DNA of 63,344 bases from an uncultured Actinomycetes bacterium (GTDB lineage Bacteria > Actinomycetota > Acidimicrobiia > Acidimicrobiales > Microtrichaceae), in contig CAINRS010000130.1 in assembly GCA_903852755.1 (NCBI GenBank), forward strand, positions 1 through 63,344, written 5' to 3'. The notes under the pieces are model-generated. The model saw only the letters and a program-made list of their open reading frames with translations. It had not been told where the DNA came from and made no database searches. This document shows positions 16,886-24,611 of the stretch, piece after piece. Numbering within the stretch: position 1 is the stretch's first letter; each line of letters opens with the position of its first letter. The translations under genes and the position numbers were made by a program.

Positions 16886-19051
16886 TCACGCGCCACTCCG
16901 GTTCCGGGTGCCGGAGGCTCGCACCTCGATCACTCGTGCCGTGAGCGCCCGGGTGAGCCCCCACCCGAGCGCGCCCCGCCGGATCTCCGAACCGGGCACT
17001 GATCTGACGGACTCACGCCGTGACGTGAGGTCGGTGACGGCGACCTCGTAGGTCGCGTCGTCGTCGAGTCCCGCGAGGAGCAGGTCGGGCGGCGGGTCCG
17101 TCGGTTCGTCGAGCTGGAAGCAGAACACCACGGCACGGTCGCCGTCGGGGGACAGGTACGCCAGCGCCGCCCGGCTCCGGTCCTCGCCCTCGACGGGGCT
17201 CACGAGCCGCCGGAGCCGGCCGTGCTGGACCAGGTCCTGGGTCCTGCGGGCCAGGGCGACGGCCCGACGACACACCGCTGTGCCCTCCTCGTCGAGCGCC
17301 TCGAGGTCGAGGTCGAACCCGAACCGGGCGGAGAGCGCGACCGCGCAGGCGAAGGGGAGGGGCCGACCACCCCAGGCGGTGACGTGGGCGGCGATGGTGC
17401 TCGCCGGGAACCAGTGGCCGCACGCCCACTGCATCCGGATGCGCGCCACCGGGTCCGTGTTGTCGGACGTCCAGAACTCGTGGAAGAAGCGGAGCGTGCC
17501 GTGGTCGGTGCGGCCACCCCCGGAGGCACACAGCATCAGTTCCACGTCCGGGTGGGCGGTCGCGACCCGCTCCATCACCTCCCAGGTGGCGTGCACCCAG
17601 TCGACCCAGGCGTTCGACTGTCGGTCGGGAGGGAGCGCCCGGGATCCCGGGTCCGTCACGGGCCGGTTGGCGTCCCACTTCAGGTACGAGGTGCCCGGTG
17701 CGATCCCGAGCACCCGGTCGACCACCCCGACCTCGAAGTCGCGGACCTCTCCCAGGAGCGGGTCGAGTGCCAGCTGGTTCCGGTGCTCACGTGGTGTCCG
17801 ACGGTCCCGGATGACCCAGTCCGGGTGGGCGTCGAACAGGTCGCTGCGCGGGTTCACCATCTCCGGTTCGACCCAGATGCCGAAACGGAGACCCCGCTCC
17901 GATGCGGCCGACACCAGGCCCGGGAGACCCTCGGGGAGCTTGCGGCGGTCGACGTCCCAGTCGCCGAGTCCGGCGGTGTCGTCGTCGCGCGGATGGGAGG
18001 TGCCGAACCAGCCGTCGTCGAGCAGGAACACGTCGGCGCCCAGGTCGGCCGAGCGGTCGACGAGTCCGACGATCCGGTCGTGGTCGAACGAGAAGAACGT
18101 GGTCTCCCAGTTGTTCACGACGATCGGCCGGGTCCGGTCCGGATCACGCAGGACCCGGGCCCGGGTCCAGTCGTGGAACCGGTCGGTCAACTCCTGCCGG
18201 CCGTCGGCCCACGTCCACGCCACCACCGGCGAGGTGAAGGTGCGCCCGGGGTCGAGCACGTAGTGGGCGCCGAGCGGGTTGGCGCCCGCCCGGAGCCGGA
18301 GGTCCCTGGCCTGCTCGCCGCTGCGGGGGCGGACGTCCACGGCGAACCGGGTGTTGCCTCCCCACAGGATCGAGCAGCCGACGGTGTCCCCCGAGGTCTC
18401 CGAGGCCGGACCGTTCGGCTCGAGCAGCAGGAACGGTGACCGCTGCAGGTGCGGCTGGATCCCACCCAGACTGTCGAACACCTTGGTGCCGGGGGTGAGC
18501 CGCTCGGCGCTCCACGCCCACTCGTCGGCCCAGCCGGACCCGCCGAACTGGACCACGCTGGCCTCGGGGCCGACCAGGAACGCCGGGGCGATCGAGTCGA
18601 CGTCCCACACCGTGACGGCTCCCGACTCGTCGTTGAGGACCTCGACCCACTGCTCGAGGACACCCGATGCCCGGTGGGTCCGGGTGCAGAAGGTGACCCG
18701 CAGGTCGACCTCATCGTCGATGGTGGTGATCCGGACCACCTCGTCACCGACGTCCGGTCCCGGCCGTCGCTCGACTCCCGAGAACCGCAGCCGGGTCGTG
18801 GTCGTCCCGTCCGTGTGGGTGATCCGCAGGGCCGGTGGACGGTAGGGGTCGGGACCGCCCCAGGTGGGGTGCGCGTCCGGGTACCAGACGGCGTCGACGT
18901 CGAGTGCGGCGCCGGCACCGGAGGGACCGAGCCCGACCTGGTGGAGTCGGCCGTCGTCGTCCGCCGACCACGTCCAGCCCCAACTCCCGGCGTCGAGGCG
19001 GATCGTCCGGTCGTCCGGTCGGGTCGGTGCCCGGTCACCCGTGTCCTGCAC
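16886..19051 (-). CDS. alpha-galactosidase, GH36 family
   Basis: 721-aa glycoside hydrolase cleaving terminal alpha-galactosides. It has the N-terminal beta-supersandwich, the (beta/alpha)8 barrel with LLDDGWFG, GIWVEPEMVNP, the nucleophile aspartate in SYLKWDANR (around residue 467) and the acid/base aspartate in FWTSDNTD (around 530), and a C-terminal beta domain. No signal peptide is visible, so it is probably cytoplasmic and acts on imported oligosaccharides, though no sugar transporter is nearby. The GTG start is tentative; no ribosome-binding site is evident. Confidence 0.88.
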   Translation of the reverse strand: MQDTGDRAPTRPDDRTIRLDAGSWGWTWSADDDGRLHQVGLGPSGAGAALDVDAVWYPDAHPTWGGPDPYRPPALRITHTDGTTTTRLRFSGVERRPGPDVGDEVVRITTIDDEVDLRVTFCTRTHRASGVLEQWVEVLNDESGAVTVWDVDSIAPAFLVGPEASVVQFGGSGWADEWAWSAERLTPGTKVFDSLGGIQPHLQRSPFLLLEPNGPASETSGDTVGCSILWGGNTRFAVDVRPRSGEQARDLRLRAGANPLGAHYVLDPGRTFTSPVVAWTWADGRQELTDRFHDWTRARVLRDPDRTRPIVVNNWETTFFSFDHDRIVGLVDRSADLGADVFLLDDGWFGTSHPRDDDTAGLGDWDVDRRKLPEGLPGLVSAASERGLRFGIWVEPEMVNPRSDLFDAHPDWVIRDRRTPREHRNQLALDPLLGEVRDFEVGVVDRVLGIAPGTSYLKWDANRPVTDPGSRALPPDRQSNAWVDWVHATWEVMERVATAHPDVELMLCASGGGRTDHGTLRFFHEFWTSDNTDPVARIRMQWACGHWFPASTIAAHVTAWGGRPLPFACAVALSARFGFDLDLEALDEEGTAVCRRAVALARRTQDLVQHGRLRRLVSPVEGEDRSRAALAYLSPDGDRAVVFCFQLDEPTDPPPDLLLAGLDDDATYEVAVTDLTSRRESVRSVPGSEIRRGALGWGLTRALTARVIEVRASGTRNRSGA

Positions 19052-19141
19052 GCTGCCATCCTCGCCGATGCGCCGTGTCCCGGACCCGGTCCGACGCCCG
19101 GATGACGCCGACCCGCGAGCGCGCCATCGTGGGTTCAGTTC

Positions 19142-19160
19142 GTGAACATGTATCGTTCAC
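19142..19160. promoter_or_regulatory. inverted repeat over the -10 box
   Basis: GTGAAC-N7-GTTCAC, a perfect 6-bp dyad. It covers the -10 TATCGT (19151-19156) and ends 3 bases before the GTG start. It could be a repressor site or simply a by-product of the overlapping GTTCAC repeats. Confidence 0.4.
19151..19156 (+). promoter_or_regulatory. -10 box of the second PhoX-like gene, leaderless
   Basis: TATCGT, 7 bases before the GTG at 19164. Confidence 0.45.
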
Positions 19161-19163
19161 CTC

Positions 19164-20393
19164 GTGTTCAGCAGCGGGGCGGGGCGATCGCAGCGTCGGT
19201 CGGGTTCGGGGATCGCTGGGGCGGACACGGAGGAGCCAGCGGACCCGGGGGTCTCCCGGCGCACGATGCTCAAGTGGTCGGGTGCGGCCGGGATGCTCGC
19301 CGTCGCCGCCCCGCTCTCGCAGGCGTGCACGATGCCGTCCCCACCACCGGGGACCGATCCGAACGGACTGATCCTCTCACCGGGGTTCACGAGCCGGGTG
19401 ATCGCCAGGTCGGGCGAGGCGGTGCCGGGGACGGCGCAGTTCTACCGGTGGTTCCCCGACGGTGCCGCCACGTTCGTCGATCCCGCCGTCGCCGGCGGCT
19501 GGTACCTGACGGTCAACCACGAGGTCACGGGTGGCAACGGCGGGGTCACGAGCATCCGCTTCGCCTCCGACGGGACGGTCGTCGGCGCCCGGGCCGTGCT
19601 CTCGGACACCTCGTCCAACTGCGCCGGCGGTGCGACCCCCTGGGGGACGTGGCTGAGTTGCGAGGAGTACGACCGCGGACACGTCTGGGAGGTCGATCCG
19701 ACCGGTGCAGCTCCTGCGGTCCGGCGCACCGCCCTCGGGGCGTTCAGCCACGAAGCCGCGGCCGTGGCCGCTGACGGTCGCACCTACCTGACCGAGGACC
19801 GACCCGACGGAGCCCTCTACCGGTTCACCCCGACGACACCCGGCGACCTGTCCGCCGGACTGCTCGAGGTGGCGACCGGGACCGCCCCGGGCACCCTCAC
19901 CTGGGTGCCGGTGCCCGATCCGTCCGGATCCGTCACACCGACCCGGCTGCAGGTGCCGGGAACGACCCGGTTCGACGGTGGCGAGGGCATCGACACCCTC
20001 GGGAGTGACGTCTGGTTCACGACCAAGGGCGACCTGCGGGTCTGGCGCTACCGGATCGACACCGCCCAGGTGGACGTCCGCTACCAGGCGGGGGCGCCCA
20101 GCACGCTCGACGCCGTCGACAACCTGTGGGCCGACGAGGCCTCTGGTGCCCTCGTGGTCGCCGAGGACGGCGGCAACATGGAGCTCGTCGCCATCCGGCC
20201 CGACGACTCGGCCGTGGCGATCGTCCGCATCCCGGGACAGGACGGGAGCGAGGTGACCGGGCCCTGCTTCAGCCCTGATGGTCAGCGGCTCTACTTCAGT
20301 TCGCAGCGAGCCCCGGTCGGTCCGGTCGGTGCGCCCCTCGGCGTGACGTACGAGGTCACCGGACCGTTCGACACCCTGCTCGGCCGCGCCTGA
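19164..20393 (+). CDS. PhoX-like (DUF839) Tat-exported protein
   Basis: 409 aa. A Tat motif (SRRTMLKWSGAAG) sits about 30 residues in, followed by a hydrophobic stretch and a cysteine (SQAC) that may be lipidated. The mature region shares with the protein at 14051-15211 the motifs NCAGGATPWGTWLSCEE, FSHEAAAV, YLTEDRPDGALYRF, WFTTKGD and CFSPDGQRLYFSSQR, so the two are paralogues. Phosphatase function is inferred from the family. It has its own promoter with PHO-box-like repeats, unlike its paralogue. Its TGA stop lies in the first unit of a 26-bp tandem repeat. Confidence 0.75.
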   Translation: MFSSGAGRSQRRSGSGIAGADTEEPADPGVSRRTMLKWSGAAGMLAVAAPLSQACTMPSPPPGTDPNGLILSPGFTSRVIARSGEAVPGTAQFYRWFPDGAATFVDPAVAGGWYLTVNHEVTGGNGGVTSIRFASDGTVVGARAVLSDTSSNCAGGATPWGTWLSCEEYDRGHVWEVDPTGAAPAVRRTALGAFSHEAAAVAADGRTYLTEDRPDGALYRFTPTTPGDLSAGLLEVATGTAPGTLTWVPVPDPSGSVTPTRLQVPGTTRFDGGEGIDTLGSDVWFTTKGDLRVWRYRIDTAQVDVRYQAGAPSTLDAVDNLWADEASGALVVAEDGGNMELVAIRPDDSAVAIVRIPGQDGSEVTGPCFSPDGQRLYFSSQRAPVGPVGAPLGVTYEVTGPFDTLLGRA

Positions 20394-20494
20394 GGCTGCG
20401 CCATCCCGTCGCCTCAGGCGGCTGTGTCATCCCGTCGCCTCAGGCGGCTGCGCCATCCCGTCGCCTCAGGCGGCTGTGACATCCCGTCGCCTCA
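20391..20494. repeat. 26-bp tandem repeat, four copies, between convergent stops
   Basis: Units at 20391-20416, 20417-20442, 20443-20468 and 20469-20494, each close to GGCGGCTGTGTCATCCCGTC + GCCTCA; differences are at a few positions. The first unit begins with the TGA stop of the PhoX-like gene; the last ends with the TCA that is the stop of the minus-strand AIM24-like gene. GCCTCAGGC in each unit is near-palindromic, so neighbouring units can pair. A bidirectional terminator made by unit duplication is the simplest reading. Confidence 0.75.
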
Positions 20495-21328
20495 GGCGAC
20501 GGTGTGCACGACTCCCTCGGGTTCGACGATGACGAACCCGCCGGGTGAGAACTCCAGCTGGAACGCCTCGCCCGACCCCCGGCCGATCAGGGCACCGGCG
20601 CTGAACGACGACCGCACCGTCACCTGCAGCCCGGCGGTCCACGCCACGACGGCGTTGGGGTCGACACAGGTCCTCGCCTCGGACGTGTCGAGCACCACGG
20701 GCCAGTCGGACGCGAGGATCACGGTCCCCGGCCCGGTCAGCGTCACGTTGAACAGGCCACCGGCCGCCGCGGCACCGATGCCCCCCTTGATGGCGTTGAT
20801 GTCCCACGACACGGAGTCGTCGAAGCCGAGCAGGGCGCGCGACGACGCGGAGATCCGTTCGCCGGGGCCCAGGTCCAGCAGGTGGAGCCGGTGGTTCCGG
20901 TGCGACACGAACAGCTCGCCGGCACCGGAGCAGCGCATGAGCCGGACGCCCTCGCCGGTCAGTGACGCCTTCACGAACCGCTTGGCTCCGGAGCCCTCGT
21001 ACGCGAACTGCACCTCACCCTGGTAGGCGATCATTGCGCCCCGGGTCACCAGGAGCGGGGTGCCGAGCGTCACCTTGACCACGGCCGGGTTCTGGCGGGT
21101 CATCCGTCCGGTGGTCGGTTGCTCCCGGTTCTCCCGGGCGAACAGGGTCGAACCCGCGAGTCCCGAGGACGGTGCCGGCGACTGTCCGCCGACGCCCGCT
21201 CCGTCGCCGTCCGGGGCGGCGGCCGCCACCTCCGGTGCCGGAGCGGTGTGCTCGGTCCACTGGGTCCCGTCCCACCACCGCAGTTGTGAGGGATCCTGGG
21301 GGTCCGGGTGCCACGCTGCCTCGTCCAC
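20492..21328 (-). CDS. DUF2510-AIM24 family protein
   Basis: 278 aa. The first 20 residues are a DUF2510 module (WHPDPQDPSQLRWWDGTQWT). After a Pro/Ala-rich linker, about 75-278 is an AIM24-type beta domain (TRGAMIAYQGEVQF, GEGVRLMRCSGAGELFVS, TVILASDWPVVLD, LIGRGSGEAFQLEF). AIM24 proteins have no firmly known bacterial function. The GTG start has GGGAGGGA upstream; the open frame upstream of it is not coding. A second DUF2510 protein, fused to an AAA ATPase, lies at 9370-10980. Confidence 0.7.
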   Translation of the reverse strand: MDEAAWHPDPQDPSQLRWWDGTQWTEHTAPAPEVAAAAPDGDGAGVGGQSPAPSSGLAGSTLFARENREQPTTGRMTRQNPAVVKVTLGTPLLVTRGAMIAYQGEVQFAYEGSGAKRFVKASLTGEGVRLMRCSGAGELFVSHRNHRLHLLDLGPGERISASSRALLGFDDSVSWDINAIKGGIGAAAAGGLFNVTLTGPGTVILASDWPVVLDTSEARTCVDPNAVVAWTAGLQVTVRSSFSAGALIGRGSGEAFQLEFSPGGFVIVEPEGVVHTVA

Positions 21329-21386
21329 GGTCGTTCCCTCCCGCCCGGACGGGTGGACGGGACTGACCACCCCTCGACGCCTGGGG

Positions 21387-21396
21387 AATCTACCCT
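21387..21396. promoter_or_regulatory. shared divergent -10 core, AIM24-like / LAxTG protein
   Basis: AATCTACCCT. The plus-strand reading is TACCCT (21391-21396), 60 bases before the GTG at 21457. The minus-strand reading is TAGATT (21387-21392), 58 bases before the start at 21328. The hexamers share the central TA. Confidence 0.45.
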
Positions 21397-21456
21397 GAGC
21401 GACGATCACATCGGGATTGCGCGACGAAGCGGCCGGGTCCACCATGGAGGGGCCGA

Positions 21457-22461
21457 GTGTCGGCGAGAGCGGGAGATGACGTGGGAACCAGCAGCGACCT
21501 GCAGACGGAGCGCAAGGTGCGAGGTGCGCGGATCGGCGTGTCCGCACTCCTCGTGCTGCTCGGCGCCGCGTTGCTCGTCGGACCGCTGGCGGGAAGCGCC
21601 CAGGGTGCGGGTTCGAGCGGGGCTGCTGCGTCGCAGCCCGGTTCGCTGATCGCGGTCACGTTCACCCCCAAGGCCTCACCGCCCGACTGCGTGCCCTTCC
21701 CCGCCGACGTGGTGCACTCCGCCGGGAGCACGGCCACGGTGTTCGCCATCACCATCACCGTCGACCGGCGGCTGTGCGCTCCCGTCGGTGCGACCGCAGC
21801 GGTGTACGACATGCCGAGCACCACACAGGCCTGGCCCCAGACGCTCTCCGAGCGCAAGGTCCTCACCCTGCAGGACAGCGGCACCTACGTGGTGAGCTTC
21901 ACCAAGGCCTGCCGTCGGATGCAGTTCGACCTGATCGCCGGGACGTCCAACTCGGTCACGCCCCAGCAGATCTCGCCGACCGGCCCCTGGCACGGGCCCC
22001 TCCTGTTCCCCTTCGACCTCAACACCGCGCTGCAGTGGACCGGGTGCACCCCGTTCACCACCACCGTCCCGTCGACGACCACGAGCGTCCCAGGGCCGAC
22101 GACCAGCAGCACCACCTCCTCGACCACCACCTCCTCGACCACCACGTCGTCGACCACGACCTCCTCCACGACCTCCTCCACGACCTCCTCGACCACGACC
22201 TCCTCGACCACGGTGCCGAGTTCGACGACCACACCGTCGTCGACGACGACCGTTCCCGGCTCGACCACCACGGTGCCGGCCGACGTCGCCGGTGAGACCA
22301 CGGTGCCGACGAACCGGGCCGAGGTGGCCGGCATCACCGCCACCTCGAACCGCCTGGCGTTCACCGGCATCAACCCGGTCAACTTCGTGGTCGGCGGGGG
22401 GCTGGTGGCGCTCGGCCTGCTCCTGATGATGCTGGGCCGTCGCCCGGTCGGCCACCGCTGA
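21457..22461 (+). CDS. Thr-rich surface protein with LAxTG-type sortase motif
   Basis: 334 aa. A signal-anchor-like hydrophobic segment (residues about 27-46) ends in AGSAQGA, consistent with signal peptidase cleavage. A folded domain (about 55-195, four to five cysteines) precedes a Thr/Ser-rich linker of about 75 residues. The C-terminus has LAFTG at about 300-304, a hydrophobic helix and an Arg-rich tail, the layout of a class E sortase (LAxTG) substrate. No sortase gene is nearby. GGAGG six bases before GTG 21457 supports this start; GTG 21481 is possible. Confidence 0.65.
   Translation: MSARAGDDVGTSSDLQTERKVRGARIGVSALLVLLGAALLVGPLAGSAQGAGSSGAAASQPGSLIAVTFTPKASPPDCVPFPADVVHSAGSTATVFAITITVDRRLCAPVGATAAVYDMPSTTQAWPQTLSERKVLTLQDSGTYVVSFTKACRRMQFDLIAGTSNSVTPQQISPTGPWHGPLLFPFDLNTALQWTGCTPFTTTVPSTTTSVPGPTTSSTTSSTTTSSTTTSSTTTSSTTSSTTSSTTTSSTTVPSSTTTPSSTTTVPGSTTTVPADVAGETTVPTNRAEVAGITATSNRLAFTGINPVNFVVGGGLVALGLLLMMLGRRPVGHR
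22057..22290 (+). repeat. Thr/Ser-codon repeat tract
   Basis: Low-complexity run of ACC/ACG/TCC/TCG codons encoding TTSS and TTT repeats in the surface protein linker. The boundaries are approximate. Slippage is likely to make its length vary between strains. Confidence 0.7.
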
Positions 22462-22522
22462 CCGCTGCGTCCTCACGCTCACGTCGCCCCGGAGTCCCCG
22501 TCGGCGTCCGGAGCTGAGACGC

Positions 22523-23623
22523 TCAGGCCGACGAACGGTCTCGCTCGACCTCGTCGAGCGACTCGTACTCCTCGCTGGTGTCGACCCAGTGCTCGAACTC
22601 GATGATCCCGAGTTCGGTGAAGCGGTCACGCAGCCACCCGTCACCGGCGTCGATCAGCCCGAGCTTCCTGCAGTTCGGGACGATCTTCGAGAACAGCATG
22701 GTCCGGAACACCCGCTCCTCATCGGAGCGCTCGGCGAGCATCACCCGGACGATGGGCTCCGGGTCGACGCCCATCCGTTCCCAGGTGTCGGTGTGGAACC
22801 ACCTGTCGCGCAACCGGAGCACCGCCTCGTAGGCGAACTCCTGACGTTCCCGGAGCTCCGCTGCGGACATCGACTCGTAGAGTTCCTGGAGTGACAGTAC
22901 GCCGAAGGCCACGTGCCGCGCCTCGTCGCTCATCACGTACCGGAGGAGTTGCTTGAGCAGTGGTTCGTCGGTGATCGAGTGGATGAACCCGAACGCGGCG
23001 AGCGCCAGACCCTCGACCATGATCTGCATGCCCAGGTAGGTGATGTCCCACCGCTCGTCGGCGATGATCGCGTCGAGCAGCCGACCGAGGTGCGGGTTGA
23101 TCGGGTGTTCGCCCGACATCTTCTCGTCGAGGTAGCGGGCGAAGACCTCGACGTGCCGGGCCTCGTCGATGACCTGGGTGGCGCCGTAGTACTTGGCATC
23201 GATCCACGGGACCTGTTCGACCAGCTTGGCCGTGCAGATGAGCGCTCCCTGCTCGCCGTGCAGGAAGTTCGAGAGCATGGCGTTCTGCTGCTGGATCCCG
23301 AACTCCGTCCACTCGGCGTCGGTCCATCGCGCGACCTCGGAGCCGTAGCTCGCCGCGAGCTCCTTGAACCGGGTCGTCGCCGGTGTGACCGTCATCTGGG
23401 CCGCCATCCGCTCCTGGTCGACGTCCGTGTCCCACGGGAGGTCGGTGGCCCCGTTCCACTGCGAGGTCTTGGCCTTCTCGTAGAGCCTCGAGAGCCCGTC
23501 CCGGCTGCGGTCGTAGTCCCACGTGAAGGCGATGTCGCCGGCACTCGTCACGGCGTGTTCCTCGCCGGGCACGCTCCGCCCTGCCGCCAGGATCGACTGG
23601 ATCTCGTCCTCGGTCGTGCTCAC
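22523..23623 (-). CDS. ferritin-like diiron protein (oxygenase/RNR-like fold)
   Basis: 366 aa with two copies of a diiron ligand set: E in HGEQG and ExxH in DEARHVEVF (about 120-165), then E in MVEGLAL and ExxH in DEARHVAFG (about 215-260). This is the four-helix arrangement of ribonucleotide-reductase-like and AurF-like N-oxygenases. The substrate is unknown. GGGGAGG precedes the GTG start by five bases, so I did not use the longer upstream frame. It diverges from the zinc-ribbon/sigma operon. Confidence 0.65.
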   Translation of the reverse strand: MSTTEDEIQSILAAGRSVPGEEHAVTSAGDIAFTWDYDRSRDGLSRLYEKAKTSQWNGATDLPWDTDVDQERMAAQMTVTPATTRFKELAASYGSEVARWTDAEWTEFGIQQQNAMLSNFLHGEQGALICTAKLVEQVPWIDAKYYGATQVIDEARHVEVFARYLDEKMSGEHPINPHLGRLLDAIIADERWDITYLGMQIMVEGLALAAFGFIHSITDEPLLKQLLRYVMSDEARHVAFGVLSLQELYESMSAAELRERQEFAYEAVLRLRDRWFHTDTWERMGVDPEPIVRVMLAERSDEERVFRTMLFSKIVPNCRKLGLIDAGDGWLRDRFTELGIIEFEHWVDTSEEYESLDEVERDRSSA

Positions 23624-23831
23624 GGTGCCTCCCCTGTGGCCCGATCGTGGTGGTGGGAGTCGCCCCTGCCCGGTCACGGACCCGTTCTCGTGGATGCATG
23701 TTCGCACAGGTCCCCCGGGTGGATCTTCCCGGGTGCCACCGATTCCGGGCTGCGGGGCGGTTCACTGGAGGGGTCCGGCCTCCCGGACGGGCAGGCGGCA
23801 ACGGGGCCGACTGCGAACAGGAGGAACTGCC

Positions 23832-23972
23832 GTGCACAGCTCGACCAACTGCCGTCAGTGTCGTGGACTCGCCGCCGGAGCAGCCGACCGGTGTCCGGAG
23901 TGCGGGAAGTGGGTGCGCCGACCCGACTACTTCCCGACCGCGGCTGCGGCCTCGAGGACCAGGGGTAGCTAG
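23832..23972 (+). CDS. 46-aa zinc-ribbon protein
   Basis: A tiny protein with two CxxC pairs, CRQC near residue 8 and CPEC near 26, followed by KWVRRPDYF, enough for one zinc ribbon. AGGAGG seven to eight bases ahead of the GTG start makes translation likely. The gene ends in TAG at 23970, which overlaps a TAGCCT hexamer just upstream of the sigma-factor gene, 12 bases away. A redox-related role next to a SigR/RsrA-type pair is conceivable but unproven. Confidence 0.6.
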   Translation: MHSSTNCRQCRGLAAGAADRCPECGKWVRRPDYFPTAAAASRTRGS

Positions 23973-23975
23973 CCT
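23970..23975 (+). promoter_or_regulatory. possible -10 box of the sigma-factor gene
   Basis: TAGCCT, whose TAG is the stop codon of the zinc-ribbon gene. It lies 9 bases before the sigma-factor ATG, slightly further than the 6-8 seen elsewhere. Confidence 0.35.
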
Positions 23976-23984
23976 CTCCCCTCC

Positions 23985-24611
23985 ATGGCAGATCGAGCCC
24001 GCTTCGCTGAGCAGGCCTCGCCGTTCATCGATCAGCTCTACGGCGCCGCGCTCCGGATGACCAGGAACCCGGCCGACGCCGAGGACCTGGTGCAGGAGAC
24101 GTTCGTGCGCGCCTACCGCGGGTACGAGTCCTTCCAGGACGGGACCAACCTCCGCGCCTGGCTGTTCCGGATCCTCACCAACACCTTCATCAACAGCTAC
24201 CGAGCCGCCCAGCGGCGACCGGAGCAGAGCGAACTCGACGACGTCGAGGAACTCTTCCTCTACCGCCGGATCGGGGGCCTCGAGGCGGCGGCGCTCGGCC
24301 GGAGTGCCGAGGACGAGCTGATGGACCTGTTCACCGACAGCCAGGTCCACGATGCGCTCGAGGCGCTCCCCGAGCAGTTCCGGCTGGCCGTGCTGCTCGC
24401 CGACGTGGAGGGCTTCTCCTACAAGGAGATCGCCGAGATCCTCGACGTCCCGATCGGCACGGTCATGAGCCGGCTCCACCGTGGAAGAAGAGCGCTCCAG
24501 AAATCGTTGTACGAATTCGCCCGGGAGCGAGGTGCGATCCGGGGCCCGTCGCCGGACGCCGGCGCGGGCGGAGCCGAGGACCCGGGGCGGCCGGGGCCGG
24601 AGACACCATGA
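23985..24611 (+). CDS. sigR: ECF sigma factor, SigR/SigH type
   Basis: 208 aa, group IV sigma-70. Region 2 (about 12-80) includes [20 protein letters not shown] and [19 protein letters not shown], with the Gln-Arg-Arg-Pro that follows, the pattern of the thiol-oxidative-stress sigma factors SigR/SigH. Region 4 (about 125-185) has [20 protein letters not shown] as its helix-turn-helix. The stop overlaps the ATG of the anti-sigma gene by 4 bases (ATGA), indicating translational coupling. The thiol-stress regulon is inferred from family and partner. Confidence 0.85.
   Translation: MADRARFAEQASPFIDQLYGAALRMTRNPADAEDLVQETFVRAYRGYESFQDGTNLRAWLFRILTNTFINSYRAAQRRPEQSELDDVEELFLYRRIGGLEAAALGRSAEDELMDLFTDSQVHDALEALPEQFRLAVLLADVEGFSYKEIAEILDVPIGTVMSRLHRGRRALQKSLYEFARERGAIRGPSPDAGAGGAEDPGRPGPETP

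Larger units (their letters stand above)
19133..19176 (+). promoter_or_regulatory. PHO-box-like direct repeats
   Basis: GTTCAG at 19133, GTTCAC at 19155 and GTTCAG at 19166 are spaced 22 and 11 bases apart, all on the plus strand. The Streptomyces PHO box is built from 11-base direct repeats of GTTCACC type (established knowledge). The array covers the -10 box and start codon of the PhoX-like gene; the middle 11-base slot (19144) does not match. Confidence 0.4.

Noticed and set aside
20391-20494. Possible CRISPR array
   Set aside because: The 26-bp units are contiguous with no spacers, and there are no cas genes.
21885-22382. Minus-strand frame rich in Val/Glu repeats
   Set aside because: It is the complement of the Thr/Ser codon tract of the surface protein; not an independent gene.
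22719-24479. Long minus-strand open frame of 586 codons opposite the sigma-factor region
   Set aside because: It runs antisense to sigR and through the wrong frame of the diiron gene; composition is Arg/Gly/Pro-rich without any motif, as expected for shadows in very high-GC DNA.
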